DNA from: Pseudomonas fragi
Lineage (GTDB): Bacteria; Pseudomonadota; Gammaproteobacteria; Pseudomonadales; Pseudomonadaceae
Direction: 5' to 3'
DNA length: 64,000 nt
Assembly: GCF_900105835.1 (NCBI RefSeq)
Contig: NZ_LT629783.1
Location: forward strand, 1,426,001 to 1,490,000
The notes beneath the pieces are model-generated. The model was given only the letters and a program-made list of their open reading frames with translations. It did no database searches and was not told where the DNA came from. Below are positions 9,358 to 19,098 of this stretch, in pieces (the stretch's first letter is position 1; the number at the start of each line of letters is the position of its first letter). The translations under genes and the position numbers were made by a program.

Positions 9358-10614
9358 TTATAAATTCGTGAGAGAACCCGTCGAGGCGTAGCTCTGGTAG
9401 GTTTTCATTTGCTTGGCTATCTGCGAAATCTTGCTCGCGTACTCAGGGTCGGTTGCGTAACCGGCCTTCTGCAACTCGCGTACAAACTGCTCCGGTTTAT
9501 CGGCCGCATTGAGCACATCTTTATAACGATTGTTGCTCTGCAACAGCGTCACCAGATCATGGAAGCTGTCCTGGTAGGAGTCGTAGGAACGGAAGTCTGC
9601 CGTCTCCTTGACCATCTGCCCGCCCTTGAACTCGCTGGTGATGGCCCGCGCCTGGGCGCCCTGCCAGCTGCCGGTGGCCTTGATGCCGAACAGGTTGTGG
9701 CTGCTGCTGCCATCTTGCTGGCGCATCACCGATTTGCCCCAGCCGGTTTCCAGTGCGGCTTGCGCCACCAGGTACAGCGGGTCGACGCCGATGCGGTCGG
9801 CGGCCTGTTGCGCCATCGGCAGCATGGTGGCGACAAACGCATCCGGCGACTCGAAGGCCTGTTTGGCCGGGGCCAATGGCGGCTGCGCCACGGCACGACC
9901 GTAAATCTGCATGCGCCCTTGCGCGCCGCTGGCGCTGAGCATCGGCTGGCGGCTGCCCTTGAGCACCGCATCCAGCCCCGGCGATGTGCGCCCAGGTACG
10001 GTGGCGGTATTGAGCGCGGTGCGCGCCGGGTCCGCCGATGGCACGATGCCAGCCAGCAAACGGTCAGTGAGCTTGCTCGGCAACGCCAGGCGGCGCTGAT
10101 TGAGCATGGCCATATCATTTTTATGACCGTCAGCTACGGCTGCCGGCGTAGTGGTAACCCGCGAAGCCCACAATGGACGCTGACCGCTGGAGCGCACAAA
10201 AGGGCTGTCGACGGTGGTGGCCGCCGGCGCTTTGACTTCGGCGGTCAGCGCCGTGGTAGCCGCAGCCTCCCCCGGCACCGCAGCCTTGTTTTTCGACATC
10301 TGGCGCATCAGCACATCGGCCAGGCCGATGCCACCGCCCTGGCGGGACAGGGTCACTGACAGCTGCTGGTCGTACATTTCCTGATACTGCTTGGCCGCAG
10401 GAGTATTGAGCGGGTTGTCCTTGCCCAGCACTTCGTTGGCCGAGCGCATGGACTTGAGCATTTCGTTAAGGAACAGCGACTCGAATTCCTGCGCCACCTT
10501 GCGCATATTGCCGTCGCTTTCGCGGTCGCCGACTTTCAGCTTATTCAGCCGATTCAGGTCGGTAAACGCCCCCGAATCGCTGCTCGCCACTACTCCGCTC
10601 TTGGACATGTCCAT
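9358..10614 (-). CDS. flgJ: Flagellar rod assembly protein / peptidoglycan hydrolase FlgJ
   Basis: 418 aa. The N-terminal rod-chaperone part is at residues ~35-105 (KVAQEFESLFLNEMLKSMR, RQGGGIGLADVLMRQM). A long variable linker (~105-240) follows, then the C-terminal glucosaminidase domain with the catalytic Glu in QAALETGWGKS and the family's NLFGIKATGSW. The enzyme opens the murein layer so that the rod can pass through the periplasm. Downstream of flgI with a 10-base gap and upstream of flgK. Confidence 0.95.
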   Translation of the reverse strand: MDMSKSGVVASSDSGAFTDLNRLNKLKVGDRESDGNMRKVAQEFESLFLNEMLKSMRSANEVLGKDNPLNTPAAKQYQEMYDQQLSVTLSRQGGGIGLADVLMRQMSKNKAAVPGEAAATTALTAEVKAPAATTVDSPFVRSSGQRPLWASRVTTTPAAVADGHKNDMAMLNQRRLALPSKLTDRLLAGIVPSADPARTALNTATVPGRTSPGLDAVLKGSRQPMLSASGAQGRMQIYGRAVAQPPLAPAKQAFESPDAFVATMLPMAQQAADRIGVDPLYLVAQAALETGWGKSVMRQQDGSSSHNLFGIKATGSWQGAQARAITSEFKGGQMVKETADFRSYDSYQDSFHDLVTLLQSNNRYKDVLNAADKPEQFVRELQKAGYATDPEYASKISQIAKQMKTYQSYASTGSLTNL

Positions 10615-10624
10615 GCTGTCAGCC

Positions 10625-11746
10625 TCAGATCACGATCAGGTCGGCTTGCAGGGCGCCGGCCTGTTTCAGTGCTTCGAGAATTGCCATCAAGTCTCCTGGC
10701 GCTGCGCCGACCTGGTTTACCGCCCGCACGATCTCGTCGAGGGTGGTGCCCGGGCCGAACTTGAACATCGGCTTGGCTTCCTGCTGGGCATTGAGCCGCG
10801 AACGCGGCACCACGGCGGTCTCGCCGTTGGACAGCGGGCCGGGCTGGCTGACAATCGGGTCTTCGGTGATGGTCACGGTCAGGCTGCCGTGGGTCACTGC
10901 GGCGGGCGAAACCTTGACGTTCTGGCCAATCACGATGGTGCCGGTACGCGAGTTGATGATGACCTTGGCCACCGCCTGCCCCGGATCGACTTCGAGGTTT
11001 TCCAGGATCGACAGGTAATCAACACGCTGGCTCGGGTCCAGTGGTGCCGTCACTCGCACCGAGCCGCCATCGATGGCCTGCGCCACACCTGGGCCGAGCA
11101 GGTCGTTGATCTTGTCGACAATACGCTTGGCGGTGGTGAAGTCCGAACGGTTGAGGTTCAGGGTCAGGCTGTTGCCCTGATTGAAACCGCTGGGCACGGC
11201 CCGCTCCACCGATGCTCCACCCGGAATGCGCCCGGCCGACGGCACGTTGACGGTGATTTTCGAGCCGTCGCGGCCTTCGGCATCAAAACCGCCGACCACC
11301 AGGTTGCCCTGGGCCACCGCATACACATTGCCATCGATGCCTTTAAGCGGTGTCAGCAGCAGCGTACCGCCGCGCAGGCTTTTGGAGTTGCCGATGGAGG
11401 AAACCGTGATATCAATCACCTGCCCCGGCTTGGCGAATGCCGGCAAATCGGCGCTGATGGACACCGCCGCAACGTTTTTCAGCTGCACATTGCCCGACCC
11501 CGGCGGCACCTTGATGCCGAACTGGGACAGCATGTTATTGAAGGTTTGCAGGGTAAACGGGGTTTGCGTGGTCTGATCGCCCGTACCGTTCAAGCCCACC
11601 ACCAGGCCATAACCAATCAATTGGTTGGAGCGCACGCCGGAAATGCTGGCGATGTCTTTCAACCGTTCGGCGTGGGCGCCCAGGGCGGTCGACAACAGCA
11701 ACACGGCGGCCAGCAGATGCTTGAGGTTAGGCATGGTGAAGTTCAT
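10625..11746 (-). CDS. flgI: Flagellar P-ring protein FlgI
   Basis: About 373 aa periplasmic protein forming the P ring around the rod in the peptidoglycan layer. A Sec signal peptide is visible ([18 protein letters not shown], cleaved before ERLKDIA), followed by the conserved [19 protein letters not shown] and [15 protein letters not shown]. The frame is open from a GTG at 11749 that shares a base with the flgH stop; the ATG at 11746 or that at 11734 is more likely used, as neither start has a strong Shine-Dalgarno and all keep the signal peptide. Confidence 0.95.
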   Translation of the reverse strand: MNFTMPNLKHLLAAVLLLSTALGAHAERLKDIASISGVRSNQLIGYGLVVGLNGTGDQTTQTPFTLQTFNNMLSQFGIKVPPGSGNVQLKNVAAVSISADLPAFAKPGQVIDITVSSIGNSKSLRGGTLLLTPLKGIDGNVYAVAQGNLVVGGFDAEGRDGSKITVNVPSAGRIPGGASVERAVPSGFNQGNSLTLNLNRSDFTTAKRIVDKINDLLGPGVAQAIDGGSVRVTAPLDPSQRVDYLSILENLEVDPGQAVAKVIINSRTGTIVIGQNVKVSPAAVTHGSLTVTITEDPIVSQPGPLSNGETAVVPRSRLNAQQEAKPMFKFGPGTTLDEIVRAVNQVGAAPGDLMAILEALKQAGALQADLIVI

Positions 11747-11748
11747 CA

Positions 11749-12444
11749 CTAAAAGGGAAACAGCGGGCTAAGGAAGAAACGGTCAAACCAGCCCGGCTGG
11801 CTCGCATCGGCAAACGAGCCGGTGCCCGAGTAGGTGATGCGCGCATCGGCCACGCGGGTCGAAGACACGGTGTTATCGGTGGCAATGTCATCGGCACGCA
11901 CCAGGCCGGCAATGCGCACCAGTTCATCGCCGGTGTTGAGGGTCATCCACTTTTCGCCGCGCACGGCGATGATGCCGTTGGGCAACACGTCGGCCACGGT
12001 CACGGTGATCGAACCGGTCAGGCTGTTGCCCTGCCCGGCCTTGCTGTCGCCCTTGGTGGCACGGCTGCCGCTGTAACCGGCATTGAGGCTCAGGTCACCC
12101 CCTCCCAGCGGGTTGTTGGTGGTCAGGCCGCTGCCGAACAACGAGGTCAGGCCGATGCTGGTGTTGCTGTTTTTACCGATGGCCGAGTTGGCGTTTTTGC
12201 TCGCCTGGGTCTTCTCGTTCAAGGTGATGGTGATGATGTCGCCGATACGGTACGCCTTGCGGTCGCTGTACAGGTTCTGCTCGAAACCGGCCTGGTAGAT
12301 CGAGCCGTTGTTGGCCGCAGCCGGCAGCGGCGTACGCGGCAGCACAGGTGCGTAGTACGGATCGTTGGCCCGTGGTGGCGGGCTGACGCAACCGGCCACA
12401 AGGGTAATGGCGCCCAGTGCCAGAACAGAAAACAAGCGCTTCAT
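11749..12444 (-). CDS. flgH: Flagellar L-ring lipoprotein FlgH
   Basis: 231 aa. A lipoprotein signal peptide ends at the lipobox LVAGC (Cys19), and FlgH family sequences follow ([31 protein letters not shown]). It builds the ring in the outer membrane through which the rod turns. The stop codon touches the start region of flgI (TAGTGATG), indicating coupled translation. flgG lies 24 bases upstream. Confidence 0.96.
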   Translation of the reverse strand: MKRLFSVLALGAITLVAGCVSPPPRANDPYYAPVLPRTPLPAAANNGSIYQAGFEQNLYSDRKAYRIGDIITITLNEKTQASKNANSAIGKNSNTSIGLTSLFGSGLTTNNPLGGGDLSLNAGYSGSRATKGDSKAGQGNSLTGSITVTVADVLPNGIIAVRGEKWMTLNTGDELVRIAGLVRADDIATDNTVSSTRVADARITYSGTGSFADASQPGWFDRFFLSPLFPF

Positions 12445-12468
12445 GAGCTCTCCCGCTATTTCACGTAA

Positions 12469-13254
12469 TTACAGGTTTTGCGTTACGAACGACAACATCT
12501 GGTCAGCGGTGGAGATAACTTTGGAGTTCATCTCGTAGGCACGCTGAGTGGTAATCATGTTGACCATTTCTTCCACGGTGCTGACGTTCGAGGTCTCGAG
12601 CATGCTTTGCATGGTCAAACCGAAACCGTTCAGGCCCGGGGTGCCGATCTGCGGCGCGCCGCTGGAAGCGGTTTCCAGGAACAGGTTGCCACCCTGGGAC
12701 TGCAAGCCCGCCGGGTTGATAAAGTCGGCGGTCTGCACGTTGCCGATCACTTGCGCCGCCGGGTTGCCGGAAATGGTCACCGACACAGTGCCGTCCTGGC
12801 CGACGGTGAAGGTCTGGGCATCAGCCGGCACCACAATCGCCGGTTCCAGGGCAAAGCCGCTGGCGGTGACGATCTGACCGTTGGAGTCCAGGTGAAAAGT
12901 ACCGTCACGGGTGTAGGCCGTTGTACCGTCGGGCTGCATGATCTGGAAAAATCCACGGCCATTGATCGCCATGTCCAGCGGCTGCTCGGTGGTTTGCAGG
13001 CTACCGGCAGAGAAGTTCTTTTGCGTGCCGACGATGCGCACCCCGGTACCCACTTGCAGGCCCGAGGGCAGCTCGCTGTCCTGGGTGGACTGGGCACCCG
13101 GCTGGCGCTTGATCTGGTAGAGCAAGTCCTGGAACTCGGCGCGATCACGCTTGAAGCCGGTGGTCGAGACGTTGGCCAGGTTGTTGGAAATGGTGGTCAG
13201 GTTGGTGTCTTGTGCAGCCAAACCCGTTTTTGCAACCCACAGTGCCGGAAGCAT
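12469..13254 (-). CDS. flgG: Flagellar distal rod protein FlgG
   Basis: 261 aa, the standard length. The N-terminal rod motif is MLPALWVAKTGLAAQDTNL with NNLANVSTTGFKRDRAEFQD, and the C-terminus NMITTQRAYEMNSKVISTAD is characteristic of FlgG. It forms the distal part of the flagellar rod that spans periplasm and rings. It lies between flgF (44-base gap) and flgH. Confidence 0.97.
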   Translation of the reverse strand: MLPALWVAKTGLAAQDTNLTTISNNLANVSTTGFKRDRAEFQDLLYQIKRQPGAQSTQDSELPSGLQVGTGVRIVGTQKNFSAGSLQTTEQPLDMAINGRGFFQIMQPDGTTAYTRDGTFHLDSNGQIVTASGFALEPAIVVPADAQTFTVGQDGTVSVTISGNPAAQVIGNVQTADFINPAGLQSQGGNLFLETASSGAPQIGTPGLNGFGLTMQSMLETSNVSTVEEMVNMITTQRAYEMNSKVISTADQMLSFVTQNL

Positions 13255-13298
13255 GGTGCTCTCCTCGCGCGCCGGTTTTTCGGCGCTCGTTCAAGTAA

Positions 13299-14039
13299 TT
13301 AGCTGATGGACAGGACGCGAGTCATGGCCTGATCGTCTTCTTTGGCGGTGTTCATCATTTTGATGTGCAGTTCGAACTGCTTGGACAGGGCCAGCACCGA
13401 GGTCATCTCATCCACGGCATTGACGTTGCTCGCCTCCAGAAAGCCCGAGGTCACCCGCACATTGGCATCGGCCGGGGCCGGCTGCCCGTCGTTGGTGTGG
13501 ATCAGGCCGTCGAGGCCCTTGCTCATGGTTTTCAGGTCTGGCTGGACCAGCTTGATCCGGTCCACTTGCGCCATCACCCGGGGGCCTTCGCCCTGGGCGC
13601 GGATGCTGATGGTGCCGTCTTCGCCGACTTCGATCTGCTGCTGGGGCGGCACCGCGATCGGCCCGCCATTGCCCATGATCGGCATGCCGTTACCCGCCCG
13701 CAGGATACCCAGGGCATCCACGTTCATACTGGCGGTGCGCACATAGGCCTCACTGCCGTCGGGGGCCTGTACCGCCAGCCAGCCGTCACCGGACACGGCC
13801 ACATCGAGGTCACGACCGGTCTCGACCAGCGCACCGGGGCTGAAGTCGGTGGCCGGGCGCTCGGTCAGGGCAAAGGCACGCGCCGGAAAGCTGTCACCAA
13901 ACACCGGCATCGAGCGGGCCTGTTCCAGGTCACGCTGAAAACCGTTGGTCGAGATGTTCGCCAGATTGTTGGCATGCGCCTTCTGCGCCAGTGCGTTCTG
14001 ACTGGCGCCGGTCATTGCCACATAAAGGTACTTGTCCAC
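13299..14039 (-). CDS. flgF: Flagellar proximal rod protein FlgF
   Basis: 246 aa from the GTG at 14039, which gives the family N-terminus (V/M)DKYLYVAMTGASQNALAQ and has a good AGAGGAAAG Shine-Dalgarno 4 bases upstream. The longer frame to 14075 adds 12 residues with no family resemblance. NNLANISTNGFQRDLEQA and C-terminal FELHIKMMNTAKEDDQAM are typical of the rod family. This is the first gene of the visible flgF-to-flgL run; no clear sigma54 or sigma28 promoter was recognised upstream. Confidence 0.95.
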   Translation of the reverse strand: MDKYLYVAMTGASQNALAQKAHANNLANISTNGFQRDLEQARSMPVFGDSFPARAFALTERPATDFSPGALVETGRDLDVAVSGDGWLAVQAPDGSEAYVRTASMNVDALGILRAGNGMPIMGNGGPIAVPPQQQIEVGEDGTISIRAQGEGPRVMAQVDRIKLVQPDLKTMSKGLDGLIHTNDGQPAPADANVRVTSGFLEASNVNAVDEMTSVLALSKQFELHIKMMNTAKEDDQAMTRVLSIS

Positions 14040-14230
14040 AGTCTTTCCTCTGTCTGACGGACGCTTGCCGTCCACCGCTGTACTGCAGAGGTCATTGCAA
14101 TTTGCGCACCAACTTTATTTTGACGCGCTGCGGCGCGGGTTTGCACAGGGATGGGGGGAGATTCGGGGCGGGGGAACGGCGGGGTTCTGCCGGTTGCGGC
14201 AATGGGTGGCCTGCCGAGTCGCGTCAATCT

Positions 14231-14317
14231 TGTGGGAGCGGGCTTGCTCGCGATTCTGGCGGCGCGATATGTCTGGCACACCGCAGCGATATCATCGCGA
14301 GCAAGCCCGCTCCCACA
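14231..14317. repeat. REP doublet
   Basis: TGTGGGAGCGGGCTTGCTCG and inverted partner, lying 18 bases after the phhR stop and ~190 bases upstream of flgF; it separates the flagellar and phh loci. Confidence 0.9.
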
Positions 14318-14334
14318 GACCAGCACTTACAGGT

Positions 14335-15900
14335 TTAAGCGTCCTTGCCCGGCTTGATAATGTCGTGCTCGCGCAGTTTGTTGGCGATGGTGGTATGGGA
14401 CACCCCCAATCGCTTGCCCAGCAATCGGCTACTTGGGTGCTCGGAATACAGTTGCTCCAGCACCGCCTTTTCGAAACGCCCGACAATCTGCTCCAGGCCG
14501 CCCTCCAGCGAAAACTCGCCCAGGGGCTGGCGCACGCCGTAATCCGGCAGGCGGATATGCTCGGCCTTGACCACCCCGCCATCGCACAGCGACACCGCCT
14601 GGAACAGCACGTTCTCCAACTGACGCACGTTGCCCGGCCAGTGGTAGTGGCGCAACCGTTCCATCGCCGCAGGCGCCAGGCGCGGTAGCGAACAACCAAT
14701 CTGGCGGCTGGCCTGATCGAGAAAATGCTCCACCAGCGGTTCCAGCCCGTCCAGGCAATCGCGCAACGGCGGGATATGCAGCGACAGCACGTTGAGGCGG
14801 TGATAGAGATCCTGGCGGAACTCGCCCCGGGCACACAGCTCCGACAAGTCGACCTGGGTGGCACACATCACCCGCACATCGAGATAGACCTCTTCATCAC
14901 TGCCGACACGGCGAAAGCAGCCGTCCTGCAAGAAGCGCAGCAATTTGACCTGCAAGCGCGGGCTCATTTCACCCACGCCATCAAGAAACAGCGTACCCCC
15001 GGCCGTCAGCTCCAGCAGGCCCAGCTTCCCTTCCGCCCGCGCCCCTTCAAATGCACCAGGGCCGTAGCCGAACAACTCGGTTTCAGCCATCGATTCGGGC
15101 AGGCCAGCGCAGTTAAGCGCCATCAATGGCGACTGGCCACGAGGGCTGGCCAGATGGCAGGCACGGGCCAGCAGCTCCTTGCCGGTACCGGTTTCGCCTT
15201 CTATTAATAGCGGCGCATCCAGCGGCGCCATGCGCCGGGCTTCGCGCACCACGGCAGCCATGACCTTCGAGCTCTGGAAAATACTGTCAAAGCCGCGCAG
15301 TTCCTGCTTGCGCACATTGTAAATCTGCTCGCCTACCCGGTCGGCGCGGTGCAGGGTCAGCACGGCCCCGGCCATCGCCTCGCTTTCATCATGCTCGAGT
15401 TGCAGCGGCGCGATATCCGCCAGGTACACCAAACCCTTGATCTTGACCCGCAGGCCATTGATGCGCGACTTGTTGGCCCGCACCAGCTCGGGCAGGTCAA
15501 AATCTTCGGCATAACGGGACAGGGAAATGCCCGGCACCTCATCGACCCGCACCCCGAGCAATTGCGCCGCAGCCCGGTTGGCCGCAACGATGCATCCGCC
15601 CATGTCGATGGACAGCACCGGAAACTCCAGCGCCCCGAGCAAGGCGTTGAGCTCCATATGCCTGCGCTCGCTGGGCATCAGTCCTACTCGCTTGACACCA
15701 AAGACCCCGGAGATGGTTTCAAACTTCGGACGCAGGGCCTGAAACTGCAGGTTGATCAGATTGGGGCAGTACAGGTAAATCGCATTGCCCTGATCGCCGC
15801 CGACCTCCCCGCGCTTGACGTTGATGCCGTAGGCCACCAGCAGGTTGAGAATGTCGCGAAGAATGCCAATCCGGTTTTGGCAGTGGACTTTGATACGCAT
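14335..15900 (-). CDS. phhR: Aromatic amino acid catabolism regulator PhhR (TyrR family)
   Basis: 521 aa from the ATG at 15900 (the ACT-domain start MRIKVHCQNRIGILRDIL); the longer frame upstream only translates a REP element. Domains in order: ACT ligand-binding domain ~1-75, PAS ~80-190, AAA+ ATPase from ~205 with Walker A GETGTGKE, and a C-terminal Fis-type helix-turn-helix (RLLGKRLGVSHTTIANKL). The sigma54-contact loop reads GAFEGA instead of GAFTGA, as in TyrR-type proteins thought to work with sigma70. It is divergent from phhA, which it presumably activates in response to phenylalanine or tyrosine. Confidence 0.94.
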   Translation of the reverse strand: MRIKVHCQNRIGILRDILNLLVAYGINVKRGEVGGDQGNAIYLYCPNLINLQFQALRPKFETISGVFGVKRVGLMPSERRHMELNALLGALEFPVLSIDMGGCIVAANRAAAQLLGVRVDEVPGISLSRYAEDFDLPELVRANKSRINGLRVKIKGLVYLADIAPLQLEHDESEAMAGAVLTLHRADRVGEQIYNVRKQELRGFDSIFQSSKVMAAVVREARRMAPLDAPLLIEGETGTGKELLARACHLASPRGQSPLMALNCAGLPESMAETELFGYGPGAFEGARAEGKLGLLELTAGGTLFLDGVGEMSPRLQVKLLRFLQDGCFRRVGSDEEVYLDVRVMCATQVDLSELCARGEFRQDLYHRLNVLSLHIPPLRDCLDGLEPLVEHFLDQASRQIGCSLPRLAPAAMERLRHYHWPGNVRQLENVLFQAVSLCDGGVVKAEHIRLPDYGVRQPLGEFSLEGGLEQIVGRFEKAVLEQLYSEHPSSRLLGKRLGVSHTTIANKLREHDIIKPGKDA

Positions 15901-15937
15901 GGCAATTGCTCGGAAATGGCAGAAAGTGAAGATCAAA

Positions 15938-16023
15938 TGTGGGAGCGGGCTTGCTCGCGATGCAGGCGGTGCGATTTGCCTGATACACCGCAGCGATACA
16001 ATCGCGAGCAAGCCCGCTCCCAC
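15938..16023. repeat. REP doublet in the phhR-phhA divergent region
   Basis: TGTGGGAGCGGGCTTGCTCG and inverted arm ending GCTCCCACC. It lies 37 bases upstream of the phhR ATG, so it probably falls in or next to the phhR promoter or leader. Confidence 0.88.
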
Positions 16024-16119
16024 CAGTAAATTGTTTTTGTCCGCAAAGGCATTTCTTCGTCACGATTTTGTGACAGATGCACTGTCGCGCACTCAAGAAT
16101 GACAGCTCGCCCCTCACGT

Positions 16120-16137
16120 CGTAACGAATACTTTACG
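16120..16137. promoter_or_regulatory. TyrR/PhhR-type box upstream of phhA
   Basis: CGTAAC-N6-TTTACG matches the TyrR-box form TGTAAA-N6-TTTACA at 9 of 12 positions with the correct 6-base spacing and palindromic symmetry. It lies 124 bases before the phhA ATG in the divergent region. Inference from motif only. Confidence 0.55.
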
Positions 16138-16260
16138 AATAAGCGCCATCATCCCAGCATTACTGGCTTTAGGCTAGCTGCACACAGCAATCACTTGGGG
16201 TATCACTAAGGCATCGCAACAACACCGAATAATAAAAACGATTTCCTTGCGGAGAGCCCC

Positions 16261-17052
16261 ATGAAGCAAACGAAATACGTCGCCCGTGAGCCTGATGCCA
16301 ATGGCTTTATCGACTACACACCGGCCGAGCACGGGGTGTGGAACACACTGATTACCCGCCAGTTGAAACTGCTGGAAGGCCGCGCCTGCCCCGAGTACAT
16401 GGAGGGCATCGAAAAGCTGGACCTGCCCCACGACCGCATCCCGCAACTCGACGAGATCAATCAGGTACTGGGTGCTACCACAGGCTGGCAAGTTGCCCGG
16501 GTACCCGCACTTATTCCCTTCCAGACCTTTTTCGAATTACTGGCCAACAAGCAGTTTCCGGTGGCCACCTTTATTCGCACACCCGAAGAGCTGGATTACC
16601 TGCAAGAGCCGGATATTTTTCACGAGATTTTCGGCCACTGCCCGCTGCTGACCAACCCGTGGTTTGCCGAATTCACCCACACCTACGGCAAGCTCGGCCT
16701 GCAGGCGAGCAAAGAACAACGGGTATATCTGGCGCGCCTGTACTGGATGACCATCGAGTTCGGCCTGGTCGACACCCCTGAAGGCAAGCGCATTTACGGT
16801 GGCGGGATTCTGTCGTCGCCCAAAGAAACGGTTTACAGCCTGTCGTCAGAGCCGGAACATCAGGTTTTCGACCCGCTGGAAGCCATGCGCACGCCATATC
16901 GCATCGATATTCTGCAGCCGCTGTATTTTGTCCTGCCGGACTTGAAGCGGCTGTTCGACCTGGCCCACGAAGACATCATGGGCATGGTCGAAAAAGGCAT
17001 GACCCTGGGCCTGCATGCGCCCAAGTTCGCGCCAAAACCGAAAGCGGCCTAA
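16261..17052 (+). CDS. phhA: Phenylalanine-4-hydroxylase
   Basis: 263 aa, the size of the short bacterial enzyme that converts phenylalanine to tyrosine with tetrahydropterin and O2. The non-heme iron ligands are present: His121 and His126 in [14 protein letters not shown] and Glu166 in WMTIEFGL. The N-terminal regulatory domain of animal enzymes is absent, as is normal for bacteria. The ATG has GGAGAG 6 bases upstream. It begins the phhA-phhB-phhC operon; a TyrR-like box sits upstream and phhR is divergent. Confidence 0.97.
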   Translation: MKQTKYVAREPDANGFIDYTPAEHGVWNTLITRQLKLLEGRACPEYMEGIEKLDLPHDRIPQLDEINQVLGATTGWQVARVPALIPFQTFFELLANKQFPVATFIRTPEELDYLQEPDIFHEIFGHCPLLTNPWFAEFTHTYGKLGLQASKEQRVYLARLYWMTIEFGLVDTPEGKRIYGGGILSSPKETVYSLSSEPEHQVFDPLEAMRTPYRIDILQPLYFVLPDLKRLFDLAHEDIMGMVEKGMTLGLHAPKFAPKPKAA

Positions 17053-17101
17053 GCCTTTTTTACCTACACACATCAATAAAAAACGAATTCAGGAATACAC
17101 C

Positions 17102-17458
17102 ATGAACGCACTGAACCAAGCCCACTGCGAAGCCTGCCGCGCCGATGCTCCACAGGTCAGCGACGAAGAGTTGCCGATCCTGATCAAACAGATCCCGGAC
17201 TGGAACATCGAAGTTCGCGACGGCATCATGCAGCTGGAAAAGGTCTTTCTGTTCAAGAACTTCAAATTCGCCCTGGCCTTTACCAATGCCGTGGGTGAAA
17301 TCGCCGAAGCCGAAGGCCATCACCCGGGTCTGCTGACCGAATGGGGTTCGGTCACCGTGACATGGTGGAGCCACTCGATCAAGGGCCTGCACCGCAACGA
17401 CTTCATCATGGCCGCACGCACCGATGAAGTGGCCAAAACTGCCGAAGGTCGCAAGTAA
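17102..17458 (+). CDS. phhB: Pterin-4a-carbinolamine dehydratase
   Basis: 118 aa. It dehydrates the carbinolamine form of the pterin cofactor so that phhA can turn over. The family motif [20 protein letters not shown] and nearby [10 protein letters not shown] contain the paired His residues of the active site. The start is the ATG at 17102 ([14 protein letters not shown]), preceded by AGGAATACACC. The stop TAA overlaps the phhC start by one base (TAATG), indicating translational coupling. Confidence 0.96.
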   Translation: MNALNQAHCEACRADAPQVSDEELPILIKQIPDWNIEVRDGIMQLEKVFLFKNFKFALAFTNAVGEIAEAEGHHPGLLTEWGSVTVTWWSHSIKGLHRNDFIMAARTDEVAKTAEGRK

Positions 17459-18654
17459 TGCACTTCGCCGATATTGGTCGGGTGCCGGGCGACCCGATCC
17501 TCGGTTTGATGGACGCCTATCAACAGGACACCAATCCGGACAAGTTTGACCTGGGCGTGGGCGTTTATAAAGACGCCAATGGCCTGACGCCGATCTTGCA
17601 ATCGGTAAAGCTGGCTGAGCAGCGCCTGGTCGACCAGCAACAGACCAAAACCTATATCGGCGGTCATGGTGACAGCCGATTCGGGCAACTGATCAGCGAA
17701 CTGGTGCTGGGCGAAGACTCGCCCCTGCTGGCGGCCAAACGCGCCGGCGCCACCCAGACCCCGGGCGGCACTGGCGCGCTGCGCCTGAGCGCCGATTTTA
17801 TCGCGCAATGCCTGCCGGGCCGCGGTATCTGGCTGAGCGACCCGACCTGGCCGATCCACGAAACCATCTTTGCTGCGGCCGGGCTGAAGATCAGTCACTA
17901 CCCCTATGTGGGCAGCGACAACAAGCTCAATGTCGCGGCCATGCTCGAAGCGCTGGAGCACGCGCCAAAAGGCGATGTCGTACTGCTGCACGCCTGCTGT
18001 CACAACCCGACCGGCTTCGACCTGTCCCAAGCGGACTGGTTGCAGGTGCTGGATGTGGTACGCCGCCGCGAATTGCTGCCGCTGATCGACTTTGCCTACC
18101 AGGGTTTTGGCGACGGACTGCAGGAAGATGCCTGGTCGACCCGCCTGTTCACCCGTGAACTGCCGGAAGTGCTGATCACCAGTTCGTGCTCGAAGAACTT
18201 CGGCCTGTACCGCGAACGGGTCGGTGCATTGATTGTGTGCGCCCATGACGCCGAAAAGCTGACCGATATCCGCAGCCAGCTGGCCTATATTGCGCGCAAC
18301 TTGTGGTCCAACCCGCCGGATCACGGCGCAGCGGTGGTGGCGACCATCCTCGGCGATGCCCAGCTGAAAACCCTGTGGGCCGACGAAGTGGAAGCCATGC
18401 GCAGCCGTATCGCGCAATTGCGCAGCGGCCTGGTTGAAGCGTTGACGCCATTCGGTCTGGCGGAACACTTTGCCCATATCAATGAGCAACGCGGGATGTT
18501 TTCGTACACCGGCCTGACCCAGGAGCAAGTCCAGTTGTTACGCGAAAAACACAGCGTATACATGGTCGGCTCGGGGCGCGCCAATATGGCCGGGGTCGAC
18601 GGCACGCGCCTGAGCCTGCTGGCCAAGGCGATAGCGCAGGTGTGTACGCACTAA
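17458..18654 (+). CDS. phhC: Aromatic amino acid aminotransferase
   Basis: 398 aa class I aminotransferase. Lys246 in TSSCSKNFGLYRERVG is the PLP Schiff-base residue; CHNPTGFD and DFAYQGFGDG are further cofactor-binding motifs. In the phh operon it transaminates tyrosine (and phenylalanine) to the 2-oxo acid, feeding the homogentisate route. It starts within the phhB stop codon and is the last gene before a palindromic repeat element. Confidence 0.94.
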   Translation: MHFADIGRVPGDPILGLMDAYQQDTNPDKFDLGVGVYKDANGLTPILQSVKLAEQRLVDQQQTKTYIGGHGDSRFGQLISELVLGEDSPLLAAKRAGATQTPGGTGALRLSADFIAQCLPGRGIWLSDPTWPIHETIFAAAGLKISHYPYVGSDNKLNVAAMLEALEHAPKGDVVLLHACCHNPTGFDLSQADWLQVLDVVRRRELLPLIDFAYQGFGDGLQEDAWSTRLFTRELPEVLITSSCSKNFGLYRERVGALIVCAHDAEKLTDIRSQLAYIARNLWSNPPDHGAAVVATILGDAQLKTLWADEVEAMRSRIAQLRSGLVEALTPFGLAEHFAHINEQRGMFSYTGLTQEQVQLLREKHSVYMVGSGRANMAGVDGTRLSLLAKAIAQVCTH

Positions 18655-18956
18655 ACGCCGCTCCCGTAGCAGCTGCCGAAGGAACGAGGCTGCGTCCGAC
18701 GACGCAGTCGTCGTAAAACCAGAGAGCCGGGCTTTACTGACACACCGCAGTATCTGATTTTGCGACGACTTCGTCGGGGTGCCGCATCCCGCCGAACGCA
18801 GCCTTCGTTCCTCGGCAGCTGCTACGGGTCCAGCGACAGCTGCAAAATGAAAAGTTCGATACAAATCCCCCCAGACGCAATAAAAAGACAAATTGTCACA
18901 CTCCCTCCTGTATCCTTAGCAAGCTACTTAAAACACACCTTACGAGGAGCGCGACG
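18655..18956. other. Intergenic region after phhC
   Basis: 302 bases; half is a long interspersed palindromic repeat (18664-18828). The rest (18829-18956) is AT-richer and leads to the GAGGAG site of the small ORF at 18957. No further gene seen. Confidence 0.6.
18664..18828. repeat. Second interspersed repeat family, copy A
   Basis: 165-base element with terminal arms CCGTAGCAGCTGCCGAAGGA and the inverse TCGGCAGCTGCTACGG; inside, GAGGCTGCG... and ...CGCAGCC pair again. The same design occurs at 24780-24939 and 42694-42841, and a variant at 57366-57475. It differs from the REP family and lies strictly between genes. Confidence 0.8.
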
Positions 18957-19088
18957 ATGCACGAGATCCCAAACCTCCCCTTCCCAAGCCTGCACGAAAC
19001 CGAGCAGCCAACCCCGCAACACACCAGTGGCGAAAACCCCGCACTGGACGAGGCCTCTGAAAGCCTCCAGGCCGACAGCGAAGACTGA
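18957..19088 (+). CDS. Small acidic hypothetical protein (43 aa)
   Basis: 43-codon ORF beginning MHEIPNLPFPSLHETEQPTP and ending SESLQADSED, strongly acidic and Pro-rich, without Cys or membrane segment. It is supported by a strong Shine-Dalgarno (GAGGAG) 7 bases before the ATG and good third-position GC. I do not recognise a family. It precedes a long imperfect hairpin (19099-19139) that could be its terminator. It might instead be spurious; conservation in other pseudomonads would decide. Confidence 0.5.
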   Translation: MHEIPNLPFPSLHETEQPTPQHTSGENPALDEASESLQADSED

Positions 19089-19098
19089 CGGCTCACCA

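Noticed and set aside
8061..9371. 436-codon plus-strand ORF
   Set aside because: Antisense shadow of flgK without recognisable domains.
15901..16023. N-terminal extension of phhR
   Set aside because: The extra residues are the translation of a REP doublet; the ACT domain begins at the ATG at 15900.
16164..16179. Sigma54 -24/-12 promoter for phhA (CTGGC-N9-AGCT-type, GG-N10-GC spacing)
   Set aside because: Spacing fits, but the flanking bases match poorly and the regulator lacks GAFTGA, so the site is probably chance.
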